Source: Paracoccaceae bacterium (GTDB lineage: Bacteria; Pseudomonadota; Alphaproteobacteria; Rhodobacterales; Rhodobacteraceae). From it: a stretch of DNA of 6,137 nt. The stretch is taken from positions 1-6,137 of the forward strand of contig JALQTL010000179.1 of the NCBI GenBank assembly GCA_023260935.1, given 5' to 3'. Under the pieces are notes generated by a model. That model was given only the letters and a program-made list of their open reading frames with translations, was not told where the DNA came from and did not search any database. Positions within the stretch are counted from its first letter, which is position 1. The number at the start of each line of letters is the position of its first letter. Made by a program: the position numbers and the translations under genes. Positions 1 to 5,981 of this stretch are shown here, piece by piece.

Positions 1-38
1 ACGAGCCCCGACAGAAGTGTTTTTCTTGTACTGCTCAT
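1..38 (-). CDS. Possible 5' end of a divergent gene (start only)
   Basis: An ATG at 38-36 on the minus strand opens a frame that runs off the left edge and reads MSSTRKTLLSGLV. A short basic stretch followed by hydrophobic residues is how a signal peptide begins, so this may be the first codons of an exported protein. From memory, a lytic transglycosylase gene often lies divergently beside dapA in Rhodobacterales, which would fit, but nothing visible here proves that identity. The ribosome-binding site is weak (a GGGG just upstream on that strand). Only 12 complete codons are visible, so this is a tentative call. Confidence 0.33.
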   Translation of the reverse strand, partial: MSSTRKTLLSGL

Positions 39-101
39 GCCCCGGAATCTGCCGCATCGGCGCAGGGCCGACAAGCCACGATCCTGTCATTGCTGCCGCG
101 T

Positions 102-149
102 GGGCCATGGCCCTGCTTGGCAAGGCCGCACGCCGCGTTTAAGCAGGGC
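102..149. repeat. Inverted repeats upstream of dapA (palindrome plus 9-bp stem)
   Basis: Positions 102-113 form the perfect palindrome GGGCCATGGCCC. Overlapping it, GCCCTGCTT at 110-118 is matched by its exact reverse complement AAGCAGGGC at 141-149, with 22 bases between. The two structures are mutually exclusive if transcribed. They lie between the possible divergent start at 38 and dapA. They could be a factor-less terminator remnant or a regulatory structure, and no T-run follows on either strand. The function is unknown. Confidence 0.4.
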
Positions 150-150
150 G

Positions 151-162
151 CGGTTGCAACCG
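151..162. promoter_or_regulatory. 12-bp palindrome, candidate operator for dapA
   Basis: CGGTTGCAACCG is a perfect palindrome about 50 bp before the dapA start. Dimeric helix-turn-helix repressors commonly bind symmetric sites of this kind, and its location in the only intergenic space before dapA makes an operator possible. The internal TTGCAA could also serve as a poor -35 box, but no good -10 follows at the right distance. No regulator can be named from the site alone. Confidence 0.3.
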
Positions 163-167
163 GACGA

Positions 168-184
168 CTCATCCCCTTGATGAG
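168..184 (+). promoter_or_regulatory. Short hairpin just before the dapA ribosome-binding site
   Basis: CTCATC (168-173) and GATGAG (179-184) are exact reverse complements separated by CCCTT, giving a 6-bp stem with a 5-base loop. It ends 11 bases before the AAAGGAG Shine-Dalgarno sequence at 196-202. In the mRNA it would sit in the 5' leader, where it could affect translation or mRNA stability. It is too small to be a lysine riboswitch. Confidence 0.35.
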
Positions 185-211
185 CCCGATACCCCAAAGG
201 AGACGCGCGCC

Positions 212-1087
212 ATGCTGAAAGGGTCACTTCCCGCCCTCGTCACGCCGTTCAAGAACGGCAATGTCGATATGGACGCGCTGAAGAAACTTGTGGAATGGCA
301 GATTGCCGAAGGCTCGCACGGGCTGGTGCCCGTGGGCACCACCGGCGAAAGCCCCACACTCAGCCACGAGGAACACGAAGCCGTGGTCGAGGCCGTGGTC
401 AAGTTCGCCGCCGGCCGGGTGCCGGTGGTGGCGGGCACAGGGTCGAACAACACGGTCGAAGGCATCCGCCTGATCCGCCACGCCGAAAAGGTGGGGGCCG
501 ATGCCGCGCTTGTGGTGACGCCCTATTACAACAAGCCCACGCAGGCCGGTCTTTACGCCCATTACAAGGCCCTGCACGACTGCTGCACCCTGCCCATCGT
601 CATCTACAACATCCCCGGCCGGTCGGTCGTGGACATGACCCCCGAAACCATGGGCCAGCTGGCGCAGCTTCCCCGCATCATCGGGGTGAAGGATGCCACC
701 GGCAAGATCGAACGTGTCAGCATGCAGCGCGCCAGCTGCGGCGCTGATTTCATCCAGCTTTCGGGCGAGGATGCGACGGCCCTTGGCTTCAACGCCCATG
801 GCGGCACCGGCTGCATCAGCGTGACGGCCAATGTCGCCCCCCGCCTCTGCGCCGAGTTTCAGGAGGCGACGCTTGCAGGCGATTACGCCAAGGCGCTTGC
901 CTATCAGGACCGGCTGATGCCCCTGCACGAGGCGATCTTCATCGAACCGGGCCTTGCCGGGGCGAAATACGGCCTGTCGCTTCTGGGCCTGTGCAGCGAA
1001 GACGTGCGCCTGCCGCTGGTCGGGCTGACCGAGGGCACGAAGGAAAAGATCCGGGCCGCGATGCGCCATGCGGGTATCCTGAAGTAA
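212..1087 (+). CDS. dapA: 4-hydroxy-tetrahydrodipicolinate synthase
   Basis: DapA condenses pyruvate with aspartate semialdehyde in the cytoplasm, the first committed step of lysine and meso-diaminopimelate synthesis, and so also feeds peptidoglycan. The 291-residue protein has the usual family length and is a complete TIM barrel. Visible landmarks are GTTGES at 42-47 (pyruvate-binding threonines), Y106, Y132 in YNIPGR with R137, and the Schiff-base lysine K160 in GVKDATG. Aligned to E. coli DapA by a one-residue offset, H55, N79 and E83 match its lysine-binding residues, so feedback inhibition by lysine is plausible. The start is supported by AAAGGAG at 196-202, nine bases before the ATG. 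It is the first gene of the plus strand here. A transporter follows on the same strand after 88 bp containing a GC-rich hairpin, so co-transcription is uncertain. Confidence 0.97.
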   Translation: MLKGSLPALVTPFKNGNVDMDALKKLVEWQIAEGSHGLVPVGTTGESPTLSHEEHEAVVEAVVKFAAGRVPVVAGTGSNNTVEGIRLIRHAEKVGADAALVVTPYYNKPTQAGLYAHYKALHDCCTLPIVIYNIPGRSVVDMTPETMGQLAQLPRIIGVKDATGKIERVSMQRASCGADFIQLSGEDATALGFNAHGGTGCISVTANVAPRLCAEFQEATLAGDYAKALAYQDRLMPLHEAIFIEPGLAGAKYGLSLLGLCSEDVRLPLVGLTEGTKEKIRAAMRHAGILK

Positions 1088-1110
1088 CCCCCGCTTCCGC
1101 CTGAAACGCC

Positions 1111-1133
1111 CCCCGCCCCTTGCCCGGGCGGGG
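1111..1133 (+). terminator. GC-rich hairpin after dapA, weak terminator candidate
   Basis: CCCCGCCC (1111-1118) pairs perfectly with GGGCGGGG (1126-1133) around a 7-base loop, beginning 24 bases after the dapA stop codon. There is no T-run behind it, so it does not meet the standard definition of an intrinsic terminator. It may still stabilise the dapA 3' end or attenuate read-through into the downstream transporter. A second palindrome, GCGCTGCAGCGC, lies at 1144-1155. Confidence 0.4.
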
Positions 1134-1175
1134 CACGCCTCCCGCGCTGCAGCGCCGTTGCCAAAGGCCCCGCCG

Positions 1176-2039
1176 ATGCACCCGAAAGACAACCTGCGCG
1201 GCGCGGCCTTCATGACCGCCGCCATGGCCGGCTTCGCGGTCGAGGACATGTTCCTCAAGGCCGCCGCCCGGATCATGCCGCTGGGGCAGGTGATCCTGAT
1301 CGTCGGCCTTTGCGGGATGATCGTCTTCGGCCTGATGGCCGCCCGCAAGGCCGAGGCGCCGGTGCCGCGCGCCTTCCTGCACCCCGCCCTTCTGATCCGC
1401 TCGGTGTTCGAGGTGGCAGGGCGGCTCTTCTATTCGCTGGCCATCGCGCTGACCCCGCTTTCCACCACCTCTGCCATCCTTCAGGCCACACCCTTGCTGG
1501 TGGTGGCGGCAGCGGCGATCCTGTTCAAGGAACGGGTGGGCTGGCGGCGCTGGTCGGCCGTGGCGGTGGGATTTGCCGGGGTGCTGATCATCCTGCGCCC
1601 GGGGCTGGAAGGGTTCTCGGCGCTGTCCCTGCTGGCTCTGGCCGGCATGGCCGGCTTTGCCGGGCGCGATCTTGCCACCCGCGCGGCCCCCCGGGTGCTG
1701 TCGAACCGCCAGCTTGGGGTGGCGGGCTTTGCCATGCTGGCCCTTGCCGGCGCGATACTTCTGGCCACCACCGGCGGGGCCACATGGCCCGGCCCGAACG
1801 GTCTGGGCCTTCTGGCGGGCACGGCCGTCTTTGCCATCGCGGCCTATCACGCGCTGACCAGCGCCATGCGCACGGGCGAGGTGTCTTTCGTCACCCCCTT
1901 CCGCTATACCCGTCTGGTCTTTGCCATGGTGCTGGCCGTGGCCATCTTCGGCGAACGCCCCGACGCGATGACGCTGCTGGGATCGGCGCTGATCGTGGGG
2001 TCGGGCATCTATGCGCTTGCCCGGGCCAACCGCCGCTGA
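1176..2039 (+). CDS. EamA/DMT-superfamily membrane transporter
   Basis: This is a 287-residue, very hydrophobic protein of the drug/metabolite transporter type, located in the inner membrane. It has the two tandem EamA halves expected of the family, roughly residues 8-141 and 150-283, each with about five helices. Each half carries the characteristic segment in which a helix ends in an acidic-basic turn followed by a further helix: FKERVGWRRW at 117-126, then GVLIILRPG, and FGERPDAMTLLGS at 258-270. I chose the ATG at 1176 because AAAGG at 1163-1167 is correctly spaced from it. A TTG at 1158 would lie upstream of that site. The substrate cannot be read from the sequence: relatives export amino acids, metabolites or drugs, and some import riboflavin. 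Position after dapA hints at, but does not show, amino-acid export. Its stop codon directly abuts that of the convergent channel gene. Confidence 0.9.
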   Translation: MHPKDNLRGAAFMTAAMAGFAVEDMFLKAAARIMPLGQVILIVGLCGMIVFGLMAARKAEAPVPRAFLHPALLIRSVFEVAGRLFYSLAIALTPLSTTSAILQATPLLVVAAAAILFKERVGWRRWSAVAVGFAGVLIILRPGLEGFSALSLLALAGMAGFAGRDLATRAAPRVLSNRQLGVAGFAMLALAGAILLATTGGATWPGPNGLGLLAGTAVFAIAAYHALTSAMRTGEVSFVTPFRYTRLVFAMVLAVAIFGERPDAMTLLGSALIVGSGIYALARANRR

Positions 2040-2483
2040 TCAGCCCCGCTTGCGCCGCGCCTCGTGCTGGCCCAGCCTTGTGTGGCGCAAGGCTTCCACC
2101 ATCACCGCCGTCAGCAGGCCGAAGTTCAGAAACCCGTTGGCCCCCACCATCCCCGAAAGGATGCGCCATTCGCGCGACAGGACCACATCCCCGAACCCCA
2201 GCGTGGTATAGGACACCAGCGCGAAATAGACCGCCTCCTCCAGCGTCGACAACGCCCCCACCCACAGGAACACCATCGCCCACATCCAGACGCCCGCCGT
2301 GATGATCCCCAGCACCCAGACCGAAACGGCAATCAGCAACAGCGACAGCTTCGGCCAATGCGGCTCGCGCATCAGCCAAGGCCCCGCGATCTGGAACATT
2401 CCCTCCATCGCCAGCGCTGACGAGGCGACCATGACGATGGAACACAGCAACATCGCCGATCCGATGACTATCTGAAGAATCAT
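2040..2483 (-). CDS. Small potassium-channel-like membrane protein (Ion_trans_2)
   Basis: This 147-residue inner-membrane protein has hydrophobic segments at about 4-26, 46-75 and 108-130. Between the last two lies a pore loop containing SYTTLGFGD (residues 91-99). TxGFGD is a variant of the K+ channel selectivity filter TVGYGD, so a tetrameric potassium-type pore is the likely role. Compared with the minimal two-helix KcsA design it carries an extra N-terminal helix. It lacks a voltage-sensor repeat and a cytoplasmic RCK/TrkA nucleotide-binding domain. The short C-terminus is basic. The start is supported by GGGAG on the minus strand (complement of about 2489-2493), five bases before the ATG. 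The gene is convergent with the transporter and divergent from smpB, so it is probably transcribed alone. Ion selectivity and gating are unknown. Confidence 0.85.
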   Translation of the reverse strand: MILQIVIGSAMLLCSIVMVASSALAMEGMFQIAGPWLMREPHWPKLSLLLIAVSVWVLGIITAGVWMWAMVFLWVGALSTLEEAVYFALVSYTTLGFGDVVLSREWRILSGMVGANGFLNFGLLTAVMVEALRHTRLGQHEARRKRG

Positions 2484-2536
2484 TCCCGCTCCCTGATCTG
2501 GACTTAAGCCCGCCGCTCGCCTATTTCGGGGCGATC

Positions 2537-3016
2537 ATGGCCACGAAATCCGACCCCAACTCGAAGCTGATCGCCGAAAACCGCCGCGCGCGGTTCGATT
2601 ACCACATCGAATCCGATCTGGAGGCCGGCATCGTCCTTCAGGGGTCCGAGGTCAAGTCGCTGCGCGAAGGCGGGGCCAATATCGGCGAATGCTATGCCAG
2701 CGTCGAGGGCGGGGAATTGTGGCTGATCAACAGCTATATCGCCCCCTATGCCCGGGCAAAGACCTGGGGCCACGAAGAACGCCGCCGCCGCAAGCTTCTG
2801 GTGTCGAAGCGCGAACTGTCGCGACTGTGGAACGCCACCGCGCGCGAGGGCATGACGATCGTGCCCTTGCGGATGTATTTCAACGACCGCGGCGTGGTGA
2901 AGATCATGCTTGGCGTGGCCAAGGGCAAGAAACTGGCCGACAAGCGCGAAACCAGCGCCAAGCGCGATTGGGACAGGCAGAAATCCCGCCTGCTGAAACA
3001 GAACACGCGCGATTGA
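2537..3016 (+). CDS. smpB: SsrA-binding protein SmpB (trans-translation)
   Basis: SmpB binds tmRNA (SsrA) and brings it into the A site of ribosomes stalled on broken mRNAs, so that the nascent protein is tagged and the ribosome freed. The 159-residue protein has normal length and the family's conserved blocks: ENRRARFDY at 14-22, GSEVKSLREG at 36-45, the NSYI block at 65-68, the basic RRRRKLL at 82-88, YFNDRG at 114-119 and KGKKLADKRET at 129-139. The basic C-terminal tail (RDWDRQKSRLLK) is the part that enters the empty mRNA channel. The start is fixed by similarity. The ribosome-binding site is poor (GGGG at 2528-2531). A weak promoter could be read as TGGACT (2499) plus TATTTC (2522), which would give a very short leader. 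The tmRNA gene itself is not visible in the window. No clear terminator follows the gene. Confidence 0.97.
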   Translation: MATKSDPNSKLIAENRRARFDYHIESDLEAGIVLQGSEVKSLREGGANIGECYASVEGGELWLINSYIAPYARAKTWGHEERRRRKLLVSKRELSRLWNATAREGMTIVPLRMYFNDRGVVKIMLGVAKGKKLADKRETSAKRDWDRQKSRLLKQNTRD

Positions 3017-3104
3017 CCGGCCCCACAGCACCGGCGGGATGAACCGCGGGAAAAACCTTCCCCCGGGGCGCGCAGCCGTCGCACCCCGCTTCCCGAATGC
3101 AGCC

Positions 3105-3132
3105 TTGCCCTGCACCCCCCGGCCGATATATC
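3105..3132 (+). promoter_or_regulatory. Candidate sigma-70 promoter for the sseA operon
   Basis: TTGCCC at 3105-3110 and TATATC at 3127-3132 are separated by 16 bp. They lie in the 145-bp gap between smpB and sseA and would start transcription about 20 bases before the sseA ATG. The A/T-rich GATATATC block stands out in otherwise very GC-rich DNA. The -35 matches the consensus at four of six positions and the -10 is moderate. The prediction is by eye only. Confidence 0.42.
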
Positions 3133-3161
3133 CCCGCAGTGACCCGCGCGGAGATTGGCCC

Positions 3162-4034
3162 ATGACAAACCTCGTCGCCCCGTCCCCGATGGACGACCCA
3201 AGAACGCTTGTTTCAACCGACTGGCTGGCCGCCCATATGAAGGATCCGGACCTTCGTGTGCTGGATGCAAGCTGGCACATGCCCGACAGCGGGCGCGATG
3301 CAAGGGCGGAATATGACGCCGGCCACATTCCCGGCGCGCGCTTCTTCGACATCGACGAAATCAGCGACCTGCGGTCGAACCTGCCGCACATGGCCCCCCC
3401 GCCCGAAAAGTTCATCAGCCGGATGCGCGCCATGGGCGTGGGCGACGGGCATCAGGTGGTGGTCTATGATGCCTCGGGCCTGTTTTCGGCCGCCCGCGTC
3501 TGGTGGCTGTTCCGCCTGATGGGCAAGACCGATGTGGCGGTGCTGGACGGCGGCCTGCCCAAATGGAAGGCCGAGGGGCGAGAGCTGGAAGACCTGCCGC
3601 CCATCGTCAAGGATCGCCACATCACCGTCAGCCGCCAGAACCATCTGGTGAAGGATGTGACGCAGGTGGCCCATGCCGCCAAGCTGCATCAGGCCGAGAT
3701 TCTGGATGCCCGCAGCGCCCCCCGTTTCCGCGGCGAGGTGGCAGAGCCGCGCCCGGGCCTGCGCTCGGGCCATATTCCGGGGTCACGGAACCTGCCCTTC
3801 GCCACGCTTCTGCGCCCCGATGGCACGATGAAACCGGTGCCCGAACTGCGGCAGATGTTCGATGAGGCCGGGGTCGATCTGACCCGCCCCGCCATCACCA
3901 CCTGCGGATCGGGGGTCACGGCCGCGATCATCTCGCTGGCGCTGGAACGGATCGGCCACCGCGACCATGCGCTTTACGATGGCTCATGGGCGGAATGGGG
4001 CATGTATGACGACCTCGCGGTCGCGAAAGGATAA
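3162..4034 (+). CDS. sseA: 3-mercaptopyruvate sulfurtransferase (two-rhodanese protein)
   Basis: The enzyme moves the sulfur of 3-mercaptopyruvate onto its catalytic cysteine as a persulfide, then to thiols, cyanide or other acceptors. This 290-residue protein has two rhodanese domains: an inactive N-terminal one (about 15-143, with D103 in VYDASG where a cysteine would sit and GHIPGAR at 54-60) and an active C-terminal one (about 165-285, with GHIPGSR at 203-209). The active loop is C248-G-S-G-V-T-A. The CG(S/T)GVTA form is typical of mercaptopyruvate enzymes, whereas thiosulfate sulfurtransferases have CRKGVT. I placed the start at 3162 because GGAG at 3150-3153 is well spaced from it. An upstream ATG at 3039 would add 41 proline- and arginine-rich residues with no family match. 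It heads a run with an aminotransferase starting only 7 bp after its stop. Confidence 0.94.
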   Translation: MTNLVAPSPMDDPRTLVSTDWLAAHMKDPDLRVLDASWHMPDSGRDARAEYDAGHIPGARFFDIDEISDLRSNLPHMAPPPEKFISRMRAMGVGDGHQVVVYDASGLFSAARVWWLFRLMGKTDVAVLDGGLPKWKAEGRELEDLPPIVKDRHITVSRQNHLVKDVTQVAHAAKLHQAEILDARSAPRFRGEVAEPRPGLRSGHIPGSRNLPFATLLRPDGTMKPVPELRQMFDEAGVDLTRPAITTCGSGVTAAIISLALERIGHRDHALYDGSWAEWGMYDDLAVAKG

Positions 4035-4041
4035 CTGGAAA

Positions 4042-5220
4042 ATGCTGGAAACCCTGAACCCACAACCGCAGGACAAGATCCTGCAACTGATCGCCCTGTT
4101 CCGCGATGACCCGCGCGACGGCAAGATCGACCTTGGCGTCGGCGTCTACAAGGATGCCACCGGGCTGACCCCGGTGATGCGCGCCGTGAAGGCCGCGGAA
4201 AAGCGGCTTTGGGAAACCGAAAAGACCAAGACCTATACCGGCCTTGCCGGGGAACCGGCCTATGCCGCCGCCATGCTGGGCATGATCCTTGGCAACGGCT
4301 TTGCCGACCGTGCCGCCGCCATCGCCACCCCCGGGGGAACCGGGGCCATCCGTCAGGCACTGGAACTGATCAAGCTGGCCACGCCCGGCGCAACCGTGTG
4401 GATTTCGGCCCCCACATGGCCGAACCATCCGTCGATCATCAAGTATCTCGGCATGTCGATGGCCGAATATCGCTATTTCGATGCCGAAACCCGTGGCGTC
4501 GATTTCGCCGGGCTGATGGAAGATCTGGCGCGCGTGGCCAAGGGCGATGTGGTTTTGCTGCACGGCTGCTGCCACAACCCCACCGGCGCCAACCTTTCCG
4601 CCCCTCAATGGGCCGAGGTGGTGGCGCTTCTGTCCGCCCGCGGCGCGGTGCCGATGGTCGATCTGGCCTATCAGGGCTTTGGCGACGGGCTCGAGGAAGA
4701 TGCCGCCGCCACAAGGCTGGTGGCCCAAAGCTTCCCCGAGGTGCTGATCGCCGCCTCCTGCTCCAAGAACTTCGGCATCTACCGCGAACGCACCGGCATC
4801 CTGATCGCGCTGACCAGCGCCGACCGCAAGGCGGTGGTGCAGGGCAACCTCAACTTCCTGAACCGCCAGAACTACAGCTTCCCGCCCGATCATGGCGCCC
4901 GTCTGGTGACGATGATTCTGGAAGACCCCGCCCTGACCGCCGACTGGAAAGCGGAACTGGAGGAGGTGCGCCAGAACATGCTGGGCCTGCGCAAGCAACT
5001 GGCCGAGGAGCTGCGCCGCGCCACCAATTCCGACCGCTTCGATTTCGTGGCCGATCACCGCGGCATGTTCAGCCGTCTGGGCCTGACCGAGGCGCAGGTC
5101 ATCCGCCTGCGCGACGAACACGCGATCTACATGGTGGGCGACAGCCGCATCAACATCGCCGGGCTGAACGCGCAGACCGTGCCGGTGCTGGCCGCGGCCA
5201 TTGCATCGGTCTGTGGCTGA
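4042..5220 (+). CDS. Aromatic amino acid / aspartate aminotransferase (class I, PLP)
   Basis: This cytoplasmic PLP enzyme of fold type I, subgroup I-alpha, should transfer amino groups between aromatic or dicarboxylic amino acids and 2-oxoglutarate. The 392-residue length matches the family. Visible residues are W125, N179 in CHNPTG, D207 and Y210 (cofactor contacts), the PLP lysine K242 in SCSKNFG, R250, R275 in NRQNYS (corresponding to Arg292 of E. coli AspC, side-chain carboxylate binding) and R369 in SRIN (alpha-carboxylate). The segments HGCCHNPTGANL, SCSKNFGIYRERTG and YSFPP match my memory of Paracoccus denitrificans AroAT, which accepts both acidic and aromatic substrates, so I prefer aromatic aminotransferase over strict AspC. 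The start at 4042 follows AAAGGA at 4026-4031, which overlaps the sseA stop. An upstream start at 3967 lies inside sseA and is unlikely. It may also turn cysteine into 3-mercaptopyruvate for SseA. Confidence 0.94.
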   Translation: MLETLNPQPQDKILQLIALFRDDPRDGKIDLGVGVYKDATGLTPVMRAVKAAEKRLWETEKTKTYTGLAGEPAYAAAMLGMILGNGFADRAAAIATPGGTGAIRQALELIKLATPGATVWISAPTWPNHPSIIKYLGMSMAEYRYFDAETRGVDFAGLMEDLARVAKGDVVLLHGCCHNPTGANLSAPQWAEVVALLSARGAVPMVDLAYQGFGDGLEEDAAATRLVAQSFPEVLIAASCSKNFGIYRERTGILIALTSADRKAVVQGNLNFLNRQNYSFPPDHGARLVTMILEDPALTADWKAELEEVRQNMLGLRKQLAEELRRATNSDRFDFVADHRGMFSRLGLTEAQVIRLRDEHAIYMVGDSRINIAGLNAQTVPVLAAAIASVCG

Positions 5221-5224
5221 CCGG

Positions 5225-5935
5225 ATGACAGGCCGGAAGGGCCGCGCGCTTGCCGCGGCCCTTCTGGTCGGCCTCGGGGCCACTGCCGCCCCGGCACAGG
5301 AAATGCCCGCCGCCGTGGGTCGCGTGGCCCCGGTCGATGCCGCCGGCTCCCGGGTGGGCAACGCCATCTGCACCGGCATCCTGATCGCGCCCGATCTGGT
5401 ACTGACCGCCGGCCACTGCCTGCCCCGCCGCGATGGCACGGCCGCCTATGGCTTCGAGGCGGGCCTTGATGGCCAAAGCCGCCGCGCCAGGGCCCTTGGC
5501 CGCCGCTTTCCGCCCCTGCCCGCCCGGCCCGACGGGTCTTTCAGACTGGCCAATGATCTGGCCCTGCTGCGGCTGGATACCCCTATCGCGCCCGCGCGGG
5601 TGGCGCCGGTTTCCCGCCTTGCCGCCCTGCCGCCCCGCGCGGCAACCTTCTTCGGCTATGACAGGGCCAGCCCCGACCTGCGGCCCAAGGCCAGCACCTG
5701 CGCCCTGACGGGCCGCTGGCCTGCCGTGGCCCCCAGCGTTCTGGCCTTCGACTGCCCGGTCGTCTCGGGCAATTCCGGCGGGCCGGTTCTCTTGCACGAT
5801 GCGACAGGCTGGTCGCTGGTGGCCATCATGGTGGCGCGCGGCAAGGCGCCCCTTGCCTCTCTGGCCGTGGTCCCCGATGCCGCCGCCCTGACCGCCGCCC
5901 TGACCGCCGCGCGCACGCCCCCGCCGCCGAAATGA
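5225..5935 (+). CDS. Secreted trypsin-like serine protease
   Basis: This 236-residue protein belongs to the chymotrypsin/trypsin (S1-type) fold. A signal peptide is visible at 1-24: basic n-region MTGRKGR, hydrophobic core, and APA before the predicted cut at residue 25. It should therefore act in the periplasm or outside the cell. The catalytic triad is in order: H64 in TAGHC, D111 in NDLALL and S184 in SGNSGGPV. Two cysteine pairs, C49/C65 and C159/C177, sit where S1 proteases form disulfides. There is no PDZ domain, so it is not DegP-like. The C-terminus is alanine-rich and ends TPPPPK, with a 12-bp tandem repeat behind it. The ATG at 5225 lies 4 bp after the aminotransferase stop. In-frame TTG (5201) and GTG (5213) starts would overlap that gene. 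The ribosome-binding site is weak, suggesting translational coupling. The substrate is unknown. Confidence 0.88.
   Translation: MTGRKGRALAAALLVGLGATAAPAQEMPAAVGRVAPVDAAGSRVGNAICTGILIAPDLVLTAGHCLPRRDGTAAYGFEAGLDGQSRRARALGRRFPPLPARPDGSFRLANDLALLRLDTPIAPARVAPVSRLAALPPRAATFFGYDRASPDLRPKASTCALTGRWPAVAPSVLAFDCPVVSGNSGGPVLLHDATGWSLVAIMVARGKAPLASLAVVPDAAALTAALTAARTPPPPK
5882..5905 (+). repeat. 12-bp tandem repeat in the protease 3' end
   Basis: GCCGCCCTGACC occurs twice back to back (5882-5893 and 5894-5905), followed by a partial third copy. It encodes the AALTAALTAA stretch near the protease C-terminus. Such in-frame repeats can vary in copy number by slippage without breaking the reading frame. 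The segment lies after the catalytic domain, so a change should be tolerated. Confidence 0.6.
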
Positions 5936-5942
5936 AAGAAAG

Positions 5943-5966
5943 GGCCCGGTCCTTTCGGGCCGGGCC
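5943..5966 (+). terminator. GC-rich hairpin after the protease gene, apparently cut short
   Basis: A 10-bp stem with one G-T pair joins 5943-5952 to 5957-5966 around the loop TTTC, starting 7 bases after the protease stop. The 5' side is preceded by AAAGAAAG, the A-rich flank that in bidirectional terminators pairs with a T-rich tract after the stem. Here the stem is followed by AGAC instead, so no U-tract exists for plus-strand transcripts. On the minus strand the hairpin is followed by CTTTCTTTC, so it would work better for transcription arriving from the right. A second small hairpin with a C(TTCG)G loop lies at 5965-5980. Confidence 0.6.
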
Positions 5967-5981
5967 AGACTTCGGACTGGC

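Noticed and set aside
2..142. Plus-strand frame open from the left edge to a TAA at 140-142, ending in ALLGKAARRV
   Set aside because: The last residues look protein-like, but the earlier part is cysteine-rich and irregular. Only 46 codons are visible and they conflict with the possible divergent start, so coding is not supported.
35..172. 45-codon minus-strand frame ending in an ATGA overlap with the possible start at 38
   Set aside because: Its AAGGGG is directly against the ATG with no spacing, and the peptide shows no leader-like run of residues or other motif.
224..1348. Minus-strand open frame of 374 codons opposite dapA
   Set aside because: It is antisense to a clear dapA and its translation shows no recognisable motif.
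1310..2302. Plus-strand open frame of 330 codons overlapping the transporter and channel genes
   Set aside because: It reads out of frame with the transporter, has the Pro/Arg/Gly-rich composition of a shadow frame and lacks the hydrophobic helices of the true gene.
3039..3161. Upstream extension of sseA from an ATG at 3039
   Set aside because: The 41 extra residues are Pro/Arg-rich, have no family counterpart and would cover the candidate promoter. The ATG at 3162 has a good Shine-Dalgarno.
2504..3433. Minus-strand open frame of 309 codons opposite smpB and the start of sseA
   Set aside because: It is antisense to smpB, which is beyond doubt, and shows no domain features.
3928..5439. Long minus-strand open frame (503 codons) opposite sseA, the aminotransferase and the protease
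   Set aside because: Its translation is His-, Gly- and Gln-rich with no family features, and it is antisense to three well-supported genes. Long shadow frames are common in high-GC DNA.
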